64,000 bases of DNA from Rhipicephalus microplus (taxonomy: Eukaryota; Arthropoda; Arachnida; Ixodida; Ixodidae): positions 128,122,505 to 128,186,504 of the forward strand of contig NC_134703.1 in NCBI RefSeq assembly GCF_043290135.1, read 5' to 3'. The notes beneath the pieces were generated by a model. That model had not been told where the DNA came from. It searched no databases and saw nothing but the letters and a program-made list of their open reading frames with translations. Positions 1 through 13,560 of this stretch are shown in pieces. The stretch's first letter is position 1; the number at the start of each line of letters is the position of its first letter. A program made the translations under genes and the position numbers.

Positions 1-1082
1 GCAGACGCAGAAACGCATACGGGTGTTTCGTCAAAAAACACCTATTCTTCCAAGATGTCTGCGAAGTGTGAACGAAAAAAGAAGTGTCCAAAAGTCAACC
101 AAGCACAAGGAAACCAGAAGGTCTCCATGGACCTTGCAGGTCATCGTTTCGGGTGAGAAGGAACCGTTCGACAGCCTGAAAGGAGCGGCATGTTTGCGCT
201 TCGGCCGGGCTTTCTGCTGTGCAACTGAGAAAAGGCAAGCAAGAAAAAAAGGGGTGAGCGTGTGTTTCGCGCGCGACTCGCGACCGCCTCTACGCCGAAC
301 CGGTCCCGACATCTGCGGAAGTCTGTCGGGGTTCCGGGGTCCGCGTCTGGCAGACCTGCACCGGATGGCGCAGGGCGGTACCCGGAGAAACACGGCGTGG
401 ACGCGTGACCAAACGCGATGCGACGTGCCTTATCGGTCCAGTTGGTGCTACTTCGGGAAATCCCTGCTGTCTTCATCTGCGGCCTCGGCTGTAGCAGTGA
501 TGGGGCTCTACCGAGTTGACAGGGCGTCTTGGTCACGTGCGACAATTGCGCCTCCCCGCTGGTCACACCCACGAGCCCACTCCCCGTGGCTGAAACGCGG
601 GACTACGAACGTGACGTCGGAGTCAGTCGAGTACTTTACCGAGTCCAGGTGGGTGTGATGTTATCTTTCATCTGCAAGCTTCGCCTTGGCAAAGAAGAAT
701 CGTCCAGCTGCATGTCGCGAGAATAGCGTGATTGAAATGTCTCCTGTCAGCGTTGGTGAGTTCTTTGTTTCATGGACGCGAGTAAAAAACTTCATAGCGG
801 GTCGCAAATACTTACTACATGCTTGCACTAATGGTCTTTTAAAATTGAGTTTGTTTTGTTTGTTATCTTTGGTCAAGGTACCAAATGGAAAATGAGGCTG
901 CGTTGCTGAGCGGACCAGATTTTTCGTTTTCCAAGCATTTGGCTGTAGAAGCCTATTTTCTGTCATTCAAGATCTGTCAGTAACTTGTGCTCCGTCGGGT
1001 AAAACACTCCGGGTGGGTGTGTGCCGCAGGAATTAGAAAAAGCCTCGCTACCGAGTGCAGCAAACGAGAGCGGTAAATGAAA
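1..1082. other. Gene-free stretch, GC-rich centre
   Basis: I see no supportable gene. Positions of roughly 150-650 are GC- and CpG-rich, and open frames run on both strands there, which is what low stop-codon density produces. None shows a recognisable domain or a convincing start. It could be part of an exon or promoter, but nothing in the sequence decides this. Confidence 0.4.
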
Positions 1083-1640
1083 ACTTCGCTCGGTGAAGGG
1101 GAGCACGTAAAACACGTGGGACAGAGAGAGAGAGAGAGAGAAATATAAAAAAATAAAAAAGTGACAATTGAGAGTGAGAAATAAAGCGGCAGAAAAAAAG
1201 AGGACGAGAAAAGCAGAGCGAATTAAGACATGAAAAGACGTAAAAGCTGAGAAAGATTTCGAAAAATATAGAAACAAACACGCGAAAGCGATGAAAAAAC
1301 AAAACAAGGCAAGACAGAAAGATAAAGAAGCTGACAGAAAGAGAGATATAAAGCAGAGAAAGACGTAAAAAGAGATACAAGCATACAGACGTGAAAAGAA
1401 GATAGCAATAACACAGCAAAAGAGAAAGAAAAAGAAAGATGGAAATAAGGAAACACAAGGAAGAGAGAAAGAGAAGCAGAGAAAGAAAGGGAAGATAGAG
1501 AAATAAAGATAGAAACAGCGATAATTAGAAATAAATGAATAGAACGAAACAAATATAAAACAAGAATGCAAGAAACAAACTGGAAAAGCAAGAAAGAGAA
1601 TACAAACAAAAATAAAATAAAGCAAGATGAAAAACGCCAC
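1083..1640. repeat. Purine-rich tract (GA/AAAG low complexity)
   Basis: The plus strand is almost pure A and G for about 550 bases. It contains a short perfect (GA)n run near 1122-1141 followed by irregular AAAG and GAAA units. The opposite strand gives artificial Phe/Leu/Ser-rich open frames. Mirror-rich purine tracts can form triplex structures; whether this one does is inference. Confidence 0.8.
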
Positions 1641-2418
1641 CAAGCTCCACTATTCCTTCAGGCTTGGTACCGCTATCGCGAGGCTGCCATAGCTTTTGAA
1701 CCTTTTCGAACGCCTGTGACTAGTCCAGTCTCTCTGTCTGTCTTCTTCATTATTCCACTCCCCTATCCCTTTTAACCCAACGCAGAGTACACAACCGGAC
1801 TTTCTGCCTCGTCAACCTTTCTGTCTTGTGCTTTTGTACTTCTCCCTGTCGTATTTTTTGTTTTTAATATTTATCGTTATGAGTACCCGCCGCAACCGCC
1901 TTGGGCGTTATCGCAGGGAGCAAACCATCTGCGCACTGCCGTGAATAGACAATTATGAAACAACATCATATAAACAGCCGTAGGAATATCGTATATACGC
2001 GAATAACTATAAAAGGGGAAGACAACATAATTTATACTAAGCATAACAGGTCTCATTACATATATTTAAATGCGATGCATAAAGCAAGACTTCTTGTAAC
2101 CTATAAGAACAAAATTTTCGGGTTTGATGTATAGACACCGAGGGCTTGAGGATGTTGACAAGTGAAATGTCATTAAGGATAGGCTATTTGGTATACTATC
2201 TGTGCGTGCTGCTGTAGTTGCGTATGATACCGCGGTCGTTCTCCTGCCGGAACCACTTGATGACAGTTGCTAGAGTCATATATTACTCGAGTCCATATAA
2301 TAGTTTTGTTTTGACAAATCAATCTCCTTCGCATCAGTCAAATGAGGACAGACTAAACAACCGCAATGCGATTCTCGAGTAAGTTCGTAAAAATGTACGA
2401 ACACACGAAAAAAAAGGT
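1641..2418. other. Gene-free stretch
   Basis: No gene is visible. A TATAAAAG match lies at about 2008-2015 but has no supported transcript downstream. Confidence 0.4.
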
Positions 2419-2431
2419 GGGGGGGGGGGGG
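2419..2431. repeat. Poly-G run
   Basis: An uninterrupted G homopolymer of 13 bases follows a short poly-A run, just upstream of the Ruka SINE. The length may be unreliable in an assembly. Confidence 0.8.
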
Positions 2432-2458
2432 AGCAATGACGCCTAATTGGCGTTACCA

Positions 2459-2700
2459 GCCCCGCCGCGGTGGTCCAGTGGCTAAGGTACTCGGCTGCTG
2501 ACCCGCAGGGCACGGGTTCGTATCCCGGCTGCGGCGGCTGCGTTTCCGATGGAGGCGGAAATGTTGTAGGCCCGTGTGCTGAGATTTTGGTGCACGTTAA
2601 AGAACCCCAGGTGGTCTAAATTTCCGGAGCCCTCCACTACGGCGTCTCTCATAATCATATGGTGGTTTTGGGATGTTAAACCCCACATATCAATCAAATC
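2459..2700 (+). mobile_element. Ruka-type tRNA-derived SINE, full length
   Basis: The element starts with a tRNA-like head: an A-box-like GTGGTCCAGTGGCTAAGG and a B-box-like GGGTTCGTATCCC. The diagnostic body follows with GGAGGCGGAAATGTTGTAGG, AAAGAACCCCAGGTGG and CTCCACTACGGCGTCTCTCA, and the tail is ATCAATCAAATC. A perfect 14-bp target-site duplication, AATTGGCGTTACCA, flanks it at 2445-2458 and 2701-2714. The duplication is undecayed and the body matches the other Ruka copies closely, so insertion looks fairly recent. Pol III transcription from the A and B boxes is the known mode for such SINEs. Confidence 0.93.
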
Positions 2701-2857
2701 AATTGGCGTTACCAAGTTCAAAGGCAATAAAAGGAATTCTTACGTGCCTAAGTTGGGCCAGTGCAGGTGACTTTTTTGTGCATGACTGCAGTGTTTCGGT
2801 AATGACACTACATGAGTGTGAATGATCAGCCAGATTGATATCACGCAAGAAATATTC

Positions 2858-3095
2858 GGGTCCGCCGCTGTGATCTATTGGTTACGATGCTTGGCTGCTG
2901 GTGCGAAGATAGCGCGTTCGATCCCAACAGCGGTGGTCGCACTTCGATAGCGGCGACATGTTAATGGTCGGTGTACTATGCGATGTCAGTGAGTACGTTG
3001 AAGAACACCAGATAGTAGAAATTTTCGGAGCCATTCACTGCGGCGTTCCTCGTACTCATATCGTGGTATTGGGCACGCAAAAACCTTGATATCAG
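2858..3095 (+). mobile_element. Divergent tRNA-derived SINE (Ruka-related subfamily)
   Basis: A degraded relative of Ruka. It has the head CCGCTGTGATCTATTGGTTA, B-box-like GCGTTCGATCCC, TTGAAGAACACCAGATAG in the core and CACTGCGGCGTTCCTCGTAC near the 3' end. It shares an ACTATGCGATGTCAGTG-type segment with the copy at 34.2 kb that true Ruka copies lack, so the two form a separate, older subfamily. A short TTGATATCA repeat at 2835-2843 and 3086-3094 could be a target duplication, but the left copy sits about 20 bases away from the head. Confidence 0.75.
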
Positions 3096-6000
3096 TGTTG
3101 CAACAGATATTATCTGTCCCATGTTTCAGTTTCTTACTGCGTTTCTAAAATAATGCTATAGTTGTCCGTACCTTTCAGTGCTATATCTGTACGTTAACCA
3201 CCGTATTCTAGAACGTTCCTTCACTCAATGCTTCACCTTGACTTGAAAAAGTCGATAGGAGCGCCGTCTTTTGGCAGACCAAGTCACTGCATATCGGCAA
3301 TATGCTGCAGCGATTCTTGAGAAGCGCAGTGTCAATTTCAGTCGAGCAGCGAGGCAGTGCTCCGCCCAGTCAATTGAAGGGCGGAATTCGAGTCGAGGAG
3401 CGTTTCTGAATACGGGGGTAAATCCTAATTCAATGAAAGCAACACTCAAGATCTCGACTCGCAAGTGAGAATCGGCACAGGTTTTAGCGACATGACTCTA
3501 CAAGCAGCTTTTATCTCTTTAGTCGTGTTACTTACTTTTCTTCGCTTAGAAATCCACCATTACAAGGACTGTGATTGCGATTGTGCGTATAGTACGACTT
3601 TTTGTACACCATGTGTTAATTGTACTTTCGTGCGTGTCGCGTTATATACCCACCTGCGCGAGGGACTTCCGCGAATGGAGTATATTCTGTGAACCTGAAT
3701 GCACGCAGGTCCGCTTCGGTCTTTTCTTACGCAACTAGCAAGCATTGTTCGCGACTTCATAAATGTAGTTCTTTCAACGCGTACGAACACGGGTAAAGTT
3801 GTAAAGCGGCCCACTCATCGCCATTTTCATCTCGCGAGGTGTCACAAAAGTGTATAGACGCCCAACGTCTTTTGCTGGTGCATGTGGATGTAGCGAGCCA
3901 GTTGAGAGATATATATTGCGACCAGGCACTTTACAGCACATGCCTATTGCGCATGACCGCATAAGCTTTGTGAACGGGCTCCGCTCCTGACTTCTTTTCA
4001 AGAAAACCAGCTTCTCCCCGCAAGCTCGGTCTTTTGAGTTCATCCTTCCTTCGTTTTTTTCTTACTTACTTTTTTGTGTAGATCCGAGCTTTCGTCACCT
4101 TCATTGTTCGCGTGATTCGTGTGGTTTTGAACAGTTGTAATTTCGTGTCTCTTTGGCGCAAGAAGCAGTCTAGCAACGAGCCTGAGTACGTATGTAGGGG
4201 TGGTCCGCTCATGGACCACCTTATACAGCATATACTAGTTCTAGTACATTGTAACGACGCTGTTCCCCTCGCATTGGGGGAGGAGGATAAGCGAGCGTCA
4301 CTAAGCGGTCACGAAGGGAAATATTCAGTTTAATGGTTGATAACTACGAAGGAAACAGTGTCGTCACTGAGGGTGCTTTCTAAGGGAATGGTAGATGCGC
4401 TTCTTGGTGCGTCAGCTTCGGTTACACCGGCTAAATTGGCGAGATCTCGTCGCTCCGCGCTGATTACCAATGGTCGCCTTCAGGAAATTTTAAAGTAGCT
4501 ATGGATTATTCGCAGGAAGGACATGAACTCGTCCATTGGACTCGGTCGACTATTTCAACTGGTTAAAAAGTTATATGCTTTAATTTCTATAATTACTGTC
4601 GTAACTAATCTTCGTATGCATCTGAAGACGCTTTTTTTACAGTAAAGAGAACACCGGAGGTCGCACGCACATGCCTCCTTTCTGTATATTCAAAATAACA
4701 TTGGACCTATTTCTCGAAACACCCTGTGTGAGAATGCACATTTCGGCATAATAGGGAACAACAGGTGAGGAACAAAACGTCCCGTTTAAAGCGTCGTGCT
4801 ATATATGGTAAAAAACTCGTCCCGCATATTAGCTAGCAAAGGTCATCATCATCCGGCACGCGCTTTCTTCGTCCTTTCTTTTTTTTTTTCATCGCCTTCC
4901 ACTACATCCTCTTCTGCGTCACTTCCAGAATATGTGCACCGATATTTCCAGCGTGAGGTGAAATAACTCTGATGGAGGAGATAACTAGATAAAGTGAGAG
5001 AGAGAAGGAAAGAAACGCGAGGATGATGATCCCACTCTTCCTCCTCTCTGGGCTCATTCTCTGCTTTAAAGAATGAGTGGTAAATGAGCACAGAGAGAGA
5101 TAAATAAAATAAAATAGAGGAGGAAAGAGGCAAATACATTGAATGACACGAATTAGCTCTTTAGTTACAGCACGAGAACGGTTGTTTTTCATGTGTATGG
5201 GGAAGATCGTTTTTGCCAGTTTTAAAACTACTCCAGCACGCTTCGGAGCATACCAAACTTTGCATAATGGAATGCTCTTTCAAAAAAAAAAATACGTGTT
5301 GTAGAGCTACAAAAATATTTTAGAATGAATAAAAATGTGAAAAGTGTGAAATTTTTCGTCCCCAGCTGGTAAACACTGGAATAATAAAACACTGTATACG
5401 CAAAAATATTCTAAACAAAAAAATTCAGAATATACATTTTGTAGATAAATGACCCAGGAACAGTATAAAGATGATTATTGTTGTACAAAATGTTTCTCTT
5501 CACATGGACAAAGAAAATCAGAACCGAGGTGCTGCTTCATTGCGCATGCTATGCGGGGAAGTATTGGATGTTTTTTTTTTGTGTGTGAGACACAAGTGTC
5601 TCGCACACTCTTCTCAGTAAATTTTCGTTGCATTGCGATAAGAGCCTCCAGGTATTTGAATATAGATGAATACCCACGATGTGAATAATCCTTCCACAAA
5701 TGAGGTGTCCAATGAACTTCGCTATTTCATCTCGCGTCACTCTTTCCATGAGCCTTCTCACTCCGCATAGGTTGGCGTTCCAATATATGCATCCATGCAT
5801 AATGCTTAGGATCTTTGCGCATATCGTAATAAAGAAAAAGGAACATTATTGAGCGCAGTTCTAGAATGTTTCGCACTGCCCCGTAGTCAGGGCCGAAGTG
5901 TGCTCCGGGAGCCGTCTTCTCGTCAGGAGAAGCTCTGCAGCCAGCGCCACCACGCCGTGCGCTCACGCAACCTGAGTAGCTATATGATTATGCACAAATG

Positions 6001-7298
6001 TCAGAAGCTATACACACTTGCGGCGGGGTAGATAACTTGAGGATGTAAACAAAACAAACCTATGAACGGCCGCGGATGTTTCAGGCTGACGCAGAACATC
6101 GTCGACATCAAAGGAAGCTGAGGGGCTGTCATCCACGAAACCTCAACTCGTTTTCACTCAATTCAAGCGTAGCCGCGAGGCAGTTTCAAGCAGCGCACGT
6201 GTTCTGAAGCGCTGATGCGCGCGTGACGACGGCGTAATAGGAACGACTATTGACACTATATATGTGACCTTGTGTTTGATATAACGATACAAACATAACC
6301 AAACTGGCTGGAAACTGGGTGTGAGAGCCACCTGCACACTTTACGCATGCGGCGGACCTTGGGAAATATTTTTTATAGAATTAAGTTTTCCCGACTTCTA
6401 GCGATAGCTCTGTGTTGAATACTTGGCATAAATTTTCGACAATTATAACGGCTCAACTCGGTGAAATTGCGAAGCTAACACATCAATTCGATATTTGGCT
6501 TGCAAAGCTTGTTTTTATTACAGAACTTCGATGTTACTGTATCGTAATCCCGTGGGGAACGCACTTCTGTTAAGTTCGCCGACCTAGTGTATTTTTTCAA
6601 CTACACACACATTGGTTCGTGCAAAAGTCTGGTAAACAATCGCTACGTTGCCTAAGTCAGCAAATTAAAAAAAATTCTGAAAGTTAAAGGCTGAACTAAC
6701 TGCTAGACAGTGCTGGGTGGACGAGACAGACATTTTACAAGCCAACATCGATGGCCGAAAAGAGTGATCATCGGTCATCAATCGCCAGTGATCGATCGAA
6801 TGCTAAAGTTTATTCGGTACCATTGTTACGTTGGGCATAACATAGCAATGCGTGGAAAAGAGACAGGTGAGAGGGCAAAAGCCTAGCCATGCCCAGGATC
6901 AGGTAGCTGCCCACCAGCTCTGTCGTGACGGAGGCTAGTGCGTCTTACAGCTAACTGGGCTAATCTTTTCAAGCAAACAGAATATTGCTTCATATGTTGG
7001 AGAATGACGCTTCTTATAATGTGAATATCTGCTTGCGTTCATGGGGCGTGGCACAAATATTTATATCGGAAGGGGTGGTTCTGAGCGGCCAATATGCGTG
7101 TTTGCGCGTGTGTACAAAATTAAACACGCACCGAACGAAAAAAAAAAATTCGGCAGGGGGCTGAGGTTGAACGCGTTTTCCTCCCACTTTCATAGCTACG
7201 CCATTGTTATGTACTCGTCTCACGACTTTTCTATCTGCTTCTTCATTCATAAAATAAGCTGCTTAGTAATGAGAAAAAATTGCGGTGATGTGTTTATG
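3096..7298. other. Gene-free stretch
   Basis: No gene is visible over about 4.2 kb. Frames reach at most about 96 codons and match nothing I recognise. Small inverted repeats occur at 4199-4220 (GGTGGTCC arms) and 5581-5608. From 6.0 to 7.0 kb I see no repeat family. Confidence 0.4.
5581..5608. repeat. Perfect-spacing hairpin, 13-bp stem
   Basis: The arms GTGTGTGAGACAC and GTGTCTCGCACAC pair at 12 of 13 positions around a 2-base AA centre. A poly-T run lies immediately 5'. No function can be assigned. Confidence 0.7.
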
Positions 7299-7454
<156 letters not shown>

Positions 7455-7685
7455 CGTAGTAGCGTATCTATACAGACACATCATTAACTAGTTAAAAAAA
7501 CATATACATTAACTCTGACATTAACATCAGGACTTCCAGCAGTATAATGTTGCGGTTTCGGCACGTTTTACCTCATATGGCATTATCAGGATTCTTATAA
7601 TCTTTCGTTGACGTAACAATATGAAATAAAGAATAACGATCCCAACAGAACTATAGGGGTTGTTTGTAGTTTCTGATCAGTCTTG

Positions 7686-7860
7686 CACATACATACATAC
7701 ATACATACATACATACATACATACATACATACATACATACATACATACATACATACATACATACATACATACATACATACATACATACATACATACATAC
7801 ATACATACATACATACATACATACATACATACATACATACGTACGTACGTACATACGCAC
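7686..7860. repeat. (CATA)n microsatellite, about 40 units
   Basis: A perfect ACAT repeat runs to about 7840 and ends in three GTAC variants and a degenerate ACATACGCAC edge. Translations give YVCM or HTYI repeats on all frames, which are not proteins. Confidence 0.98.
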
Positions 7861-9854
7861 ATAAAGCATTTGTATTAGTTGCACTAGTGCAGCTTCTTTT
7901 TTCTCGGGACACAAGCGCCATCTTCTGGAGTGGCCTTCAACTAGTGTGAACTCTTCTTAGAGCAAGGCCAAGCTGGCTCGTTTAAGGTTGTGTTTGCATG
8001 TCACTTTCACTAAATGTTAAGAATCCTGTACCAGGAAGCAGCCCACCTTTCAAAAAAAAAAAGAAAGGAAGCGTTAACGAGTCTGTTAACAGAGAAAGAG
8101 GCGCTCGTAGTTAGGAATGTCATTTCTTGAGCACCTTTGTCGCCTTTGTGTTTTCATTGCGTAATCTCAGCCAATCAGATTGGCTGAGTCACTATTTTCA
8201 CTTTGCCTGCACTTCATTGATTCTACTTTAATTGGCAGCACTTTCTACTCACATTTTATCCTTATATCTGGCATGTGGTGTGAACCAGATCAAACTCCCC
8301 CTGTTCCGTTCTCACGTCTCTGTTGACGCTTCACCACAAACCGTATCTTTTTTTACAGCTCGGGAAACTGTTATCCAGGGCTGTGTGCTGTTGCGTGTTG
8401 TGCGCCAGAAAAGATATCCGTAGGTTATACGCCACTCTCTCTTGAACGCAAACGTGCTGACGTGGTTAGCCAAAGCAACGCCTGCTTCTGCAACGTATGT
8501 GTTTTTCCTCGTAGGTGGCACAGTCGAAAACGTGGCGCCTTTCCTGTATTCATCCTGCTCTCAGAAAACAACTATGATTTCGCGCTAGTGACTGCAAATC
8601 CCGCACGGGGCCACGTAAAAATGTGGGGCTGGAATAGAAGAGAGGTGAAAGAGGGTAAGAAGGATTGTGAGCTTAGACGGGTTAGACAACATACCAAGGG
8701 TCGCAGGCTTCTTTCCTGGCCAACCCAGGGTCACTTTTTGTTAGCGTCACGCATGTATATATTGCGCACTCACGAGATGAAAGCCATCGCGATGCTTGAT
8801 GACACTTGACCGTGAGGTGGTCGGAGTCTTCGCGAAAAGGGGATTGCCAGAATTTCAGCCCATTAGACACGTACGGTCCATTATAGCGCGCGCGTGGGGC
8901 TTGTGTAATGAATCGGCGGTGTTTTCTTCGAGACGCATATAGTCTTACAACGCGACAGCGCACGATGCCGTTGCCAGTATAAGTCGTGGCTCGAGTCGTA
9001 GTTTATGCCTCGTTTCGTACTTCCGGCACGGTTCTAAGATTTGACGGGCTCCTTGAGAAACATTGTTCGGTGGTTCGTCAAAGGTAAGGGTGGGCTATAG
9101 GCGGTATGACATTGTGTGCGAGTCTACGGCAAGATTGATAATGATGACAAATAACTCGGTGCGTTTTCGACAAACATTAGCTGATGTGGGATGCTACAGG
9201 TGCCTGCAGCTGCAAAATAGAGGAACGTGGCTGATTGTGAGCGTCGGCCACGAATAAAACATTCTATCACTGTATGACGACATTTGCGGAGTTTTGTCGT
9301 GTGTACTGAGCTAATATCTCATTTTCTTTGTCTATCTTCACCCCTGGTGAAACGATAAAGATCGTGTTGGTGTGACGTTACGTAAAACCATTTCACCATT
9401 AAAAAAAATTGGCAGATCTTTCGTACTTTGGAAATCAATGTTATGCGAAGCATGCGGTGGAAGGTGACTGTGGTGTAATTTTTTTTTTTTTGAGTGAGAC
9501 GTAAGGTAGTGAGGCTAAAATATCTAAAAATGCACGCACAGATATACATTAAACAGTCGCATATGTATTATATAACCAGTAGTTTACATTTGCGTAACGA
9601 TGCTAACAGCAACGTGGATATTAGCAACACCAGAAGTGGTAAGCTGACATTGAAGCCCTGGTGCTCGCGAGGATAGTATCACTGCTACGTAAATCAACTT
9701 CAATGGATGGTCCAACTGCAATTAACGTTAACCCGGCGTGACGGCTGCGTCATAGGAGCTCATATGTAATGTTTACAAAATTAGATAGCTAGCGCTGCTA
9801 CCACGATTGCCGTGTCACGAACATTGAGGTCTATTTGAGAAGTAGTTCCCAGAC
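7861..9854. other. Gene-free stretch
   Basis: No supported gene. A 23-base interrupted palindrome lies at 8166-8188, with CTCAGCCAATC arms that pair perfectly around a single A. It contains a CCAAT pentamer and its complement. Confidence 0.4.
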
Positions 9855-10222
9855 CTGGCGGGACTCTGCAGTGTGGTAAAATACTTGATTGTCGTGCAGA
9901 TGGCTGGGGTTCGATTCCTGCTGGCAGCCCAACATTTATTCTTTGCATATGTCGGGTCAGCGCTGCCAATGTCAGCTTTTTCTTAACGCACACACGTTAA
10001 GATTACCCGTGTTATCAACTGTAAATAACATGTGGCACATACTAGCTCGCGGGTATGTGCCACACGTATGGCAGAAACGGTTTGATGACGTACGCGATGG
10101 AATTATGACAGTCATGTTGCGACCAGCGAGTCATACTCGCCAAACCATCTTGCCCTCCCATAATAAATTTGGTTTACCCCAGGTTATGGGGTTGACCACG
10201 AAAGCACCCAGACGTAGGCAGC
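9855..10222 (+). mobile_element. tRNA-headed retroposon-like unit ending at (GATA)n
   Basis: Positions 9855-9930 resemble a decayed tRNA. There is an A-box-like CAGTGTGGTAAAATACT, an anticodon-loop-like ATTGTCGTGC similar to tRNA-Asp(GTC), and a good B box GGGGTTCGATTCC. The body continues with an inverted repeat at 10032-10063 (GTGGCACATA arms) and ends directly in the GATA tract. I read it as a SINE-like retroposon whose tail expanded. No target duplication is evident, so the left boundary is approximate. It might instead be a separate SINE head next to an unrelated repeat. Confidence 0.55.
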
Positions 10223-13020
<2,798 letters not shown>

Positions 13021-13560
13021 GCATCGCGGATACCACAGCCACGTCGCTATCCCGGCGGAGTCATCTCACTCGAAGAAGATGGAGCCCTTCCTCCTCCTCC
13101 TCCTCCCGGTATTGATCAGGCGGCAGGCTAATCGCTAATGCATTACGGAATTGCTCTTAAGCTGTTCCCCATCGCGCGGAGAGGCGAGAATCGGTCCCCT
13201 GAAAGGTAGCCCGCGGGAGATGGATGGCGCTGTAAGCCGCCGGCTGCAAGCAAACGCTCGCAAAGGACTGCAGCGGAGACGCGCCACCCTTCTCAGTCGA
13301 TCGTCCCGAAGAGCGTCGGCAGCCGCGCCACTCTGGGGGAAACAGAGGGGAGTGTGCAAAGGGATCGCGTCAGAGCGCCGGATCGTATTGTTGTTGTGCG
13401 TACTGCGCTTGTCTGGCGCGGCGTGGAGACGTCGACGCCGACGTCTTGCGACGTTGACGAGCGCCGGCCGCCCTTGCGGTCGCCAGGGTTGATTGCGCGT
13501 GTGGTGAAAGGTTTTGGCAGTGGTGGGCTCTACAGTGCGTGTCTGTGGATTGATTGATTG
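13021..13560. other. GC-rich island, possible promoter or 5' exon
   Basis: About 500 bases are clearly richer in GC and CpG than the flanks, with overlapping open frames on both strands and no conserved domain. Islands like this can mark promoters or first exons in arthropod genomes, but I cannot identify a TATA box, initiator or splice site that fixes a transcript. Confidence 0.25.

Noticed and set aside
963..1643. 226-codon minus-strand frame resembling a membrane protein
   Set aside because: The hydrophobic composition is produced by the complement of the purine tract, and shifted frames look the same.
9855..9930. Functional tRNA gene
   Set aside because: A and B boxes are tRNA-like but the acceptor and anticodon stems do not pair properly; it is a retroposon head.
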